Positions 55,031 to 64,000 of a stretch of 64,000 nt of DNA are shown piece after piece. The number at the start of each line of letters is the position of its first letter. The first letter of the stretch is position 1. The notes beneath the pieces were generated by a model that saw only the letters and a list, made by a program, of their open reading frames with translations, was not told the DNA's origin and searched no databases. The stretch spans positions 912,795 through 976,794 of the forward strand of contig WION01000007.1 of the NCBI GenBank assembly GCA_015039365.1, given 5' to 3'. Position numbers and translations under genes: made by a program. Origin of the DNA: Amanita rubescens (Eukaryota > Basidiomycota > Agaricomycetes > Agaricales > Amanitaceae).

Positions 55031-57669
55031 CTAATAAGTCACAATTTCCCTCCAGACTTCCGGGGAGACAAGTACATCCTCATCAGCGATCTCATCGATT
55101 CCATGCCTGTTCCATGAGCTGTAGATCAAGCGTAGAGAAATTCCAGGCTATTGAACTCACTTGGCTTTTACATGTAATCGGATTCCGCGAAACGTCATCT
55201 TCTTCAAACTCTGACCCAATGTCTTGACATCGATATCTGTTTTCATGGCTGCTTGATACAGACAGTGACGACAAGTAAACTCTTTCACATCATTCCACAG
55301 CCGTGTATCTTTGCGAAGTTTGGTCAGGAGAGTTCGTACCACATACCAGTGTCGAGTCAACGGGTAAGTACGATTTAGGTCCATCTGACGTTCGTGCTCA
55401 GGATCATCTATTCTTCTTATTTGCATGGCCTCGTGCCTACGGCAGTGGTGAGCCTACTTTTAACGTGAGGGGGTTGCTATACGTAAGTCTGGTAGCTCTT
55501 ACAACGTATTCAGGTGCCAGATTCGCATACGGCTCGCAGGATATGCATGATATCTCATCAATGTTGAAGTTTCCCACTTTGGGTTCCGACAACATATCGT
55601 CATATATGAACGAGCTGAAGGGGCAAGACGAAGCGAAGACGCGCCGAAGGCGGTCGTCATATATGAACTGACGGGCGGAGGTAATCTTGGGCGGATCTTC
55701 GCATTTTGAGCCGTTAATCTCGGAAAATGAACGTAGGCGAGTTTCATCTAGTTGGAACAACGTGAAGATCTGTCTAACAGCTGCAATTGCCTTCCAGACA
55801 ATAAATAAATAGAGGGAACCACTGCCGATTCTTCCTCACCTTTTCGTCTCTCACAAAGTTAGTTGCTGTCCACAACTCGTTTCCCGGTTCTTTACCATCG
55901 GCGCCCCCACATTCATGTGCACAGGCTTCGGCAAAATCCAGAGATGCGGCCCCCTGAAGGCGTCTGCTAGCTTGAATGCATTTCTTGCATTGAAACCAGG
56001 CGGTCAACCTGTCAGCCGGATGCAATATCTTCTTCTCCTGAGCGGTGGCAAAATCATGGTATCCCAAAACTGCCGCCATCTGATTTCTAGCTTCGCTCTC
56101 CCATTTTGCCAATTCGGACCGCACGACACCCATTTCCAAAAGGTTTTGCATCGACTTCTTTATCTCGTGGTTAGCCAAAGAGAGCAAGGACCTGATTATT
56201 GGAAGTTGTTGGAACGTGGTCAATGGAGGTAAAATAATGCTCGGCGTCTCTGCACGCAGACGGTGATAATATGCTTCCGTGATTGATCGAATGTCTTCCA
56301 TCTCTTTTCTCTGCCTATTCTCAGCCAGCGTCAACAACTCCAGATCGAGGTTAACCACCGCCGTTTCATCATCTAGATATATTTAATTTCAGCAAGGTTG
56401 CGATATCCAGGAACAAATAGCTCACTTTTGGACATCTTGTCAAAGTGTTTCGTGTGGAGACGACAAGCTTTTCCGTAACTCGTATGGTTTAGAAGATCAT
56501 TGAGGTTGTAACCGTTTTGCTTAGCAAATGATGTGGCACTTGACATGCAAAATTAGCGACCTCTGAAGAAGGAGAAGTAATTTCGGCTGTACATGCGACG
56601 GTTGTGTTGTTTAAGGTTATGGGTTGCCTTGAGATATTCAAACCTCCATCGATTGAGTTTAATGCAAAACTAGTTCATTGTCATTAAAATAACTCTTATT
56701 CCAACTTTGAATCACTACCTTCATCCATTCATTGTTCCTCTTGACCGCACGTTGCTGAAGGAAATATGAGGAAAAGTTGTCGAAGTAACGTGCAGATCCA
56801 GACTCGCCTTGTTATTCTCATCGTAATTTTTTCGATAGATACTATGCTTTTCATCTTTACAAGCCGGCGTTTCAATGAATCCTGTTCCCCGGCCCTGATT
56901 CACAATAAGTGACTCACCTTTGACGGAAAAGCCACGGATTAGAAAACGACTGGGATTAGAGATGTACTCTGGTGACATATTATAGCCACAATAACCGAAA
57001 AAAGGGCCAAGTTACCTATGCACTGGGGTGACTCCAATCTCGGAATCTCCGGCTCTGGCGGCACAAGATAGAGAAGCCTCTGATCACTGAGAGAACATAA
57101 ATATATTGGAGACAGAAAGAACAGTCTTACTTCGCGAAATCAAGAAGGCAATTTGTGCGACACATCGCCTGCATCAGTCATTAGAATCACGGCACAACAA
57201 GCGCTAATGGTTGGATAGAATCTAACATTCATGCATAATCTGAGCTTCAAGGCGAATGAAATATACATCTGTTTCGTCTCTTTGTAGCACATCTATGGTT
57301 TAAACCACTTCAAAAGTCGGCGACTATCAACTAGATTCAATGACTTACCGCGCATTCTCCGGCATCGAACACAAACGCTGCGTAGGCGGACTCAGTCATG
57401 AATCCCGGTGGGTTAGGCATGGGTCTCGGAAAGCAGAACCGTCGTGCCCTCTTCCAGATAAATGTTCCCGAGGGACTTGTGAGTATGCTGCAGAAATGCT
57501 TGCTGCATCGGGCAACTGCTAGTATGTCTTTTGTTGAACGCGTGAACACGAGTACATCAGCAAGGAGGTCAAGTGGCAGAGTTTCAAGCAGGTTAGTCTT
57601 GTATATTGCGGGTGAGCTCATGGCGGGGTATACGACCGTGACAGTCCAGGAGGATACGGTCACGCCCAT
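55031..57669 (-). CDS. F-box protein with CxxC zinc-binding motifs, paralogue A
   Basis: Same build as paralogue B and only 75 bases upstream of its start. The first exon (ATG 57669, or a second ATG at 57621 beginning MSSPAIYKT) encodes an F-box, LPLDLLADVLVFTRSTKDIL, and FVFDAGECA. The next exon starts MCYKETKQMYISFALKLRLC, again forming CxxC. A middle region (STTFPHISF, NNEWMKV), a large exon at 55774-56388 (QCKKCIQASRR, ACAHECGG) and the last exons (CRHCLYQAAMK, then HGIDEIADEDVL and the stop at 55031) complete it. Several introns in 56380-57340 are short and their borders partly guessed. Tandem duplication produced A and B; amino-acid identity looks moderate, so the duplication is old. 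Confidence 0.65.
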
Positions 57670-59104
57670 CGATGGCGTCAGTTGAAATACCGCTTCGTCT
57701 CCCAGTTACCTTGGATGGTGTATCTTAGGAATGGAAGGATCGTTGCGATGGACCAGGTCGGTTGACGGGGGGCGTTTACTACTTGCAACTCAACAAGGTT
57801 GCCTCTTACGTTCCTTTGTAATTCTGAAGCTGACAACACCTTAGACATCCTGTCTTGACCCTGAGGACATTAAGCTGCGCAGCCATGCCATCTGAAACCA
57901 CTGGAACCCGGGAAGGTTAGCCACACGAGGATGGAATTTGCCGTCTGATGTTGATATGCGCATTATTCCTTGGAGCAAAGCCCCCCTTTTCGATCTTGGC
58001 CTGAACTAACCTGATTGTCCGTCTAGTGGCTCCATCGCGTTTATCCGAATAATGTTGAAGTGACATTCGTATTTTGTCAGAAACCCAAACCTTACCGCAC
58101 TATAACCATGGTGCGGCCGCCGTAAAAAACTGGGGTAGGAAGCTGTTCTCAGCAATCGCTCTGGTCTTCCACGTCCCCAGACACCTAAACCTGTGCCAAC
58201 AATAACTGTTAGTGATCACACAAAAATTATTGCCAAGCTAGCAAATGCCTGAGCTAATACTGGAGGCAGTGCGGGATCAGCGGCAGCCATAGACTCGGAG
58301 CAGCCAGTATGGGACCAGGACGATGTGATATTAATATCAACAAATGGAGAGCTGGGACCGCTGCGTCTTATGGACACGCATCCCCTCCCATTTCCTATTG
58401 AATCATGACCCGCCCGATTGTCCCAATCACGGTTCTAGATTCGCTGCCCGAGATTTGTCGTACTCGCGCCTCAGATTCAAGTGTATCAGGAAATCCAAAT
58501 TTAGTGATTAATAAATTAAAATAAGACTCGTGATGTTTCATTGTGCGTAATGCTACGTGCCGGGCGTTATTATGATACGAAACGATGTATATTACGATTT
58601 TTTAACTCGTTTGGCGTTCTAGCTTTCTAGGATCCGGTAGCCAAAGTCAAGGAATGACACCATGATTTGAGCGCTAAGTATGTTGTCATGATCAAGATTC
58701 AAGACCAGACGACCAACGGATGAATAAGGTATCTATTTGAAGGTTTCGTCTATGCAGATACGTTATTCTCACGATCATTGTGGGCGGCCGGATTTGAACA
58801 GCTGCGTCGGGCCGGCGCTACTCCACGACGCGTGAACACTTCGCCGCTCGCCGCTCGCTACGCCAATTCCGAGCATTGAAAATGTCAGAATATCGTTCAG
58901 CAAGGTGTCCAATGAGTTATATACCAGGGATGATTATTGATGGTTTTAACGGCAGCGCTAGCCAACGCTGTGCACTGCGGCGGTTTGCTAGTTGATTATC
59001 CGATTATGATAAAGTAAAGCGGAACAGGGCTATCGCTGACACATACTCAAGTACTCAAGCCGCTAAGCGTATTCCGGATTGCTTAAAATCTAGTCAAAAT
59101 CGAC
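57670..59104. other. 1.4-kb intergenic stretch, nothing recognised
   Basis: Divergent promoter region between paralogue A (minus) and the Gal80-like gene (plus). No open frame with a family signature, no inverted ends or tandem repeats seen. Confidence 0.55.
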
Positions 59105-60453
59105 ATGGAAAGCACGCGTCTCCCCATGCCCTCATTACCGATCAAAGTTGGCTTCGTTGGTCTCTCTGCTAAAGGAGGTTGGGCTTCAGTAACTCACGGC
59201 CCTGCCATATCATCGCTCTCCGATGAATATACGCTCACGGCGATTTCAACGTCGTCTTCCGAATCTGCTTCACAGACAGCAGACAAGTTCTCCAAGAGTA
59301 CCGGACATCCGATCAAAGCATATCACGGAAACACGGACGGTATTGCTAGCGACCCAGATGTAGAACTTGTCGCAGTAGCTGTCAAGGCTCCTGATCATAA
59401 GAAGTCGGCGCTTCCGGCAATCAGCGCCGGGAAGCACATCTTCCTTGAATGGCCTGCGGGAGCTAGCCTGGCAGAAACTACTGAACTTGCTGAAGCTGCG
59501 CGTAAGCAGGGAATTAGAAGCGTAGTGGGGTTGCAAAGCAGACAGTCAGGCTCGCTTAAGAAGGTATGCCGAATTTAGGTCGACGTACGCCTTATTTAGC
59601 TGATTTTCAGGTACGGGAATTGCTTGGAGAAATTGGCCCAATACGATCTACAACGATTGTGAATGTTCCAGCTCACTCCCCGTACTAGCAATTTGTTCAT
59701 AAACCGACTCTCTAGATGCATATAGTGCCTCGCGAAATGGCAATATGGGGACCTCAAGTCCATGAATCTCGTACTTATATCCATGATCCCAAAGCTGGTG
59801 TGTTTTAACTTCATTCACTACTGCCCAAGTGTAACCTTTCGTCAGGCACCTCAATTGTGACCATAATACTGGGTCATTTGTTAGACAGCGTCCTCCAGAC
59901 CCTCGGAGATTTTGAATATGTTAGCACTACCGCTGAAATTGTCTATCCAACCGCCAAAGTCATCGGAAAAAGCAGTTACCCTGGAGGAAATGACAAGGTC
60001 GCGAAAGAAATCGATGACGCTATCCAAGTAACTTCGCCGGATCACGTTGCTGTTACAGGCAAGTTCAAATCTGGAGCAATAGCAAGCATAATGTTGCGTG
60101 GAGGCATCAAAACCACTGAAGGTCGCAGATGTTTTCTGTGGGAGATTGATGGCGAGGATGGCTCAATCCGCGTCGAAGGTACCCGTCTAACAGACTTCTT
60201 CGAGCAGCAGTATTAATTGCTGTCCGTAGGACCCGGCATATTTGGTATCCACGCTTGCAGCGTCTATCTGAATGGGAAGCTTGTACAAGAGCCTCAGGCG
60301 GGAGAGATGTTAATGAGCATTACGACTGCTTGGGCCGAATTCGCAAAGGATAATGGCAATTATCCGACTCTAGATGACGCAGTTAAGCTCCATCGGCTAC
60401 TAGAAGACGTCAAACAGAGTGCAGTAGAAGGTCGGAGGATCTATGTACAGTGA
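59105..60453 (+). CDS. Gal80-like Gfo/Idh/MocA-fold protein
   Basis: Exons 59105-59563, 59611-59658, 59716-59797, 59846-60178 and 60230-60453 give 381 residues. The N-terminal Rossmann fold begins KVGFVGLSAKGGWASVTH and continues to SDPDVELVAVAVKAPDH and AGKHIFLEWPAG, the pattern of Gal80 and related NAD(P)-binding proteins; the C-terminal alpha/beta domain has VTIILGHLLDSVLQTLG and YLNGKLVQ. In yeast Gal80 represses Gal4 and binds NAD(P). In basidiomycetes the homologues are usually plain predicted oxidoreductases, so the role is open. EWP stands where oxidoreductases of this fold usually have EKP, so the usual lysine is missing, as in Gal80. Two apparent stop codons fall inside introns 59659-59715 and 60179-60229. 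Confidence 0.85.
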
Positions 60454-61049
60454 AAGAGAGGTTTCATGTGAGTGAGGTTCCGTTTTCTTGGTACTGATTA
60501 AAAGTGTTCACGAGTGACACAGGGTGTCGGTAATGATAATGAAGAGATCAATGTGTAACGTATCATACTTGTGTGTTTTTCCCACTTGCCGCATAGTGTA
60601 CATGGGATGGAAAGTAGATCAGCGGTAATTCCTGTTTTGTTCTGAGTTACGAATACGCTGTCGCTTGACGTCGTTTTCGACGTGAATTTGACCCGGGTTG
60701 TTGGAGTCGAATTTACGGGTGCCACGACAGTAAAAAAAATATAATGATGGTGCTCCCAATAGTACGTGAACGTATGGTGATGTCACCTTGATACGTAGTT
60801 TTTGGGAGGACCCTGACATCGGGAACGCAGACAATATCGACGCATGGTAGACGAACGCACTGGCGCTCGAAGAATCCAGAAATCCGACCCCACATAACGT
60901 AAGATGTCCTCAATACAATAGTCATACATATCATATCACTATTAGCCCAGAACGTATCAACGGGTATATCGTATCCGCATGAATAGCAAATCTTCCTCTC
61001 GCTAAGACTCAGAGTACCTGTATATTTTGTGCAGTCTGCAGGGGAAGTG
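60454..61049. other. Intergenic stretch between convergent genes
   Basis: No gene or repeat recognised. Confidence 0.55.
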
Positions 61050-62751
61050 TTAGGTCGGCAAGCCAGAAGTATGGTCTACCTCTGGGTTTTCCTTGGAAGA
61101 AATGAAATCCGTATTAGATGGGGAAGACGAGAGTTCCTTTCGAGGTGAAAACACAATGCTTGTTTCTTCTTGCGCAGTATCTCGGACGACCAAAGCGTTC
61201 GCCTTCTTGTTTGGTAAGTTCTGCAATTGGGAACCCAACTTGGCGACAGAGATGTTGATCTGCGCATGGCGTCAGGTGCAAATAAGTATGCGTACATGTG
61301 AAGAGACATACTACTCTTGTCTCGTTTAATATATCTCTTAAACCGTGCCGTACATTTAAAGTATCCATTAATGTCTGGTCGCTAAGAGCTAAGTTCTGAG
61401 GCGTAAAGAGAAAATCGCTCACATTTGTGTATATACGTCCGGCTGGGAAAGCGAATAAGCAAAAAAGGTTACTTTGCGGCGTCACCCCTATTAACGATAT
61501 ATCAAGGAGTAGCATCAACGATGGAGAAGACTTACGGAAGGTAATCAAAGTTCCCAATGCAAAAATAGTACAAAAGACACCACTCTGAATTGCGAGGTGC
61601 ATAAGACGGGATATGATGGAGTTTGTCCGTTCAAAATGCGTTCGCGCCGCGTACAGAGAAGTTATCAAAAAGCCTAACCACTATGATGTTAAATCACGCA
61701 GAGAAACCTCGGCTTGTGGACGCACCGCAAATAAGAAGATCCTCAGCTACTTGAAGCGTGATCGAACAAGTCATAAGAGTGCTTAAAACACTAAATTTGG
61801 CAAAGCTACTAGACCATTAGTTTCCGATCTGAACAGAGATCCTCCTTTGAACGTACACATGGATAATCCATGCCCTGAAAGGTATATGTTTCTGCCCATC
61901 TGACATAATTAATAAATGAATCATACCGAATACCGAGTATACAAGCCGTGACGAAACAGCTCATGGCTAAAACACTTAAGAAGCTGTAAAGGAGCTTGCT
62001 GTTTGTTAAACGGTATACCCTTCAGAACTAACATATCAACAAGCTAACAGTGTCCGCATATTTTTGACATACCGGTAACCAAGGAAAAGGTTCGTGATGA
62101 TCATTACGATGGAGTTTAATATTGGAGTTAAAGTGTGGGGCCAGATAGCATCTAGTACTTTTTTAGCAAGTCAATCCCGTACCGTTCGGCGCGGAACTTA
62201 CATGCCAAAGCCTCAGGATTGGTGAAATTTGTCACACTCCCCATATAGTCAGTGCCTGGCGCTTCAAGTTATTAGTGGTGCACCGCTTACCAGTATACCC
62301 AGACCATATATATAAGACTAACACACGAGAGTTCAGTCTTATCACATACCAAACACGATTAAATGCTTACGATAGACTATGGAATGTGTCAGTAACGATT
62401 AAGACAACAACCATTATCCTTGCGGTTGTGGGTTAGTGGGTTACGTTTGGGCAAATTAGGACTCACCTGATCCATAGTGGATCCTTGAATCCTATGACAG
62501 CGCGCGTAAACGTGAAGTCTCTGCACAGATTCTAATTGGAAAATGACATACCTGAACTGTAATATGTAATAAATTGAGACGAAACCAGACCGAACAGATA
62601 GGTGTTGACTAGCAATTATGAGAGGTGCGAATTCAATGGGATCAATAAATCTCACTGAAGACGCCTAGGAGGAGAAAACCTGAAGGCTTGTGTAAGGCTT
62701 TCAACTGCATCCGGTTGCGTACTCACCAACACTTTGGACGTAAGCACCCAT
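61050..62751 (-). CDS. DUF6534-type multi-pass membrane protein, copy 2
   Basis: Minus-strand multi-exon gene from ATG 62751 (MGAYVQSVG, then FLLLGVF and NTYLFGLVS after introns) to TAA 61050. Recognisable parts match copy 1 in order: FKDPLWIR, TPILNSIVMIITNLFLGYR, SFLSVLAMSCFVTACIL, FLITSLYAARTHFERTNSII, MHLAIQSGVFCTIFALGTLI, LFCLFAFPAGRIYTN and LMDTLNVRHGLRDI. The C-terminal tail is longer than in copy 1 and polar (FSPRKELSSSPSNTDF). Predicted as a membrane protein with about seven helices, function unknown. Some middle exon borders (61700-62400) are uncertain, and the exon expected after FKDPLWIR is poorly conserved, so slight damage cannot be excluded. Confidence 0.65.
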
Positions 62752-64000
62752 GACGGATACACAGGACTGCTTTTAGTCAAAAAGGTAGTCTTGAGCAGAA
62801 CCTTGTATTGCGTGTGTGGATTTTATATTCTCCACCCTGAAACGGTGACCACCAAATATGGCTTTGCGAATCATCACATGAGCCTCTCCGTGTTTCGCGC
62901 TCAGGCCCCATCTCTCCCTCATCCATGAAACGCAGATTGCTGTGATGATAAACCTACAATGTTGTAATACTTCGGCAAGTCGCGTTGATCGATTTGGCAC
63001 CAAAGCTTCCCGTGAGAAGTGGCATCTACTGTACTTGGTATTGATCTGGAAAGGTAAGATTAGCTCGAATGCGAATCTGAACGCAACAAGGGGGCGATCG
63101 TTCCTCGATAACCTGAGGTTTCAATTAACCAGTAGTGCTTACTGGGGGATACGTGCATCCTTCGACGGACATGGAGTATTACAATGATGTTTTGTCGGTT
63201 TTAACGTCGCATATAGTATAGAAAGAATGTAGTCAGTTTTGATTACGATGTTATCGGCACTCCCTCATGGAGAACCTTTCTGTGAGTCTGACAGTCGCAC
63301 TGGCAGATCCCACGCTATCTGTCACTGCGATCTTATAAGAACAAGGCCAAGTAATTGAGAATCCCGACTCGGTTTTTTTTTTCGAAGTTACCACAGGGTG
63401 GAAAGGGATGATCCATGTCAAGGTCATACTCAGCTGACATGTGTCAGAACTTTCTGGCTGGTTGAAGTTCGACCAGCTTTAGTACTTGACAGTGACACCA
63501 ATTAAAGAAGATCAGCCATTTGCCTGTCCAGTGCACCACTCGCCGAGCCCCTTCAACGCCAAGCAGCGGTGGCGTTGCTCGAGTCATGCAGTAAACGTTT
63601 TTAGGCGCCCGAGTTAGCGGCGAGTACTAGTGGTCGGCCTTGCAACAATTAAACTAGATAAGCGTCGGCAAAAACCGACAGCGAACAATTCCTGTGCGAC
63701 TTTTGTATATTGACATGATACGATTACCACAGGGCAACTATATCATAACTATCAAAGTACCACATGAACTCGGAGAACATAGACGGAAGGTACGTTGAAA
63801 AACCTTGTTTCAATTTTGTTTAGTTTTCTTGGGTATTGGTTCAGGCAATCACTCATTCATTCATTCGTGGGAGCAATCAAGGTGGCGCACGGGGTAATAG
63901 CATCGAATGGTTCTTTCCCCGTTAGGCGGTCGGTGGTTGAACGTGAGCGGTCGAAGGAATGTATTCGAAGAGGGGCGTGGGTACAACAGACCCATAGTTA
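62752..64000. other. Right-end stretch, no gene proven
   Basis: Short frames only. A possible first exon (ATG at about 63763, coding MNSENIDG, with donor GTACGT near 63791) could belong to a gene running out of the window, but nothing confirms it. Confidence 0.4.

Noticed and set aside
59611..60229. Gal80-like gene as a pseudogene because of stops near 59690 and 60214
   Set aside because: Both stops lie inside introns with good borders; the spliced frame is open over 381 codons.

Overview
The window looks like nuclear DNA of a mushroom-forming basidiomycete (Agaricomycetes). Genes are broken by many GT-AG introns of about 43-80 nt and some exons are only 16-20 nt. The gene content also fits: an NB-ARC/TPR NLR, DUF6534 membrane proteins, F-box families, a Crinkler-like NTPase and a Helitron. 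All calls come from reading the sequence; no database search was run.

Left end (1-6.2 kb): the decayed 3' end of one NB-ARC/TPR gene, a three-domain kinase/HAD/UPRTase-like gene (minus), a divergent CYTH-domain gene (plus) and a broken P/Q-rich reading frame.

Centre (6.2-25.4 kb): the most striking locus. A second NB-ARC/TPR gene is cut in two by a 14,890-bp Helitron (6999-21888). The element starts TC, ends CTAG with a subterminal hairpin, and sits between A and T of the target; removing it restores the NLR frame to the base. The Helitron carries a Rep/helicase gene, a four-exon gene with an OB-fold-like look, a CT-rich minisatellite, and a four-exon gene whose C-terminus resembles a 2-oxoglutarate/Fe(II) oxygenase. 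The Rep/helicase gene is itself broken by three nested insertions: two hAT-like elements with perfect 8-bp target duplications, one carrying a plasma-membrane H+-ATPase fragment, and a 2.24-kb LTR element without gag/pol. Two in-frame TGA codons also interrupt it. Each insertion can be removed to restore the frame exactly.

Right half (27.8-64 kb): mostly ordinary genes. In order: F-box-like protein, coatomer alpha, XPG/FEN1-like nuclease, DUF6534 protein, NDUFAF2-like complex I assembly factor, a degenerate repeat field, a Crinkler-like NTPase with a frame break in its P-loop, proteasome Rpn3, tRNA-Cys(GCA), oligosaccharyltransferase Swp1/ribophorin II, a secreted GH47 alpha-mannosidase, two tandem F-box/CxxC paralogues, a Gal80-like oxidoreductase-fold protein and a second DUF6534 gene. 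Swp1 and GH47 both relate to N-glycans but lie on opposite strands; no operon-like organisation is seen.
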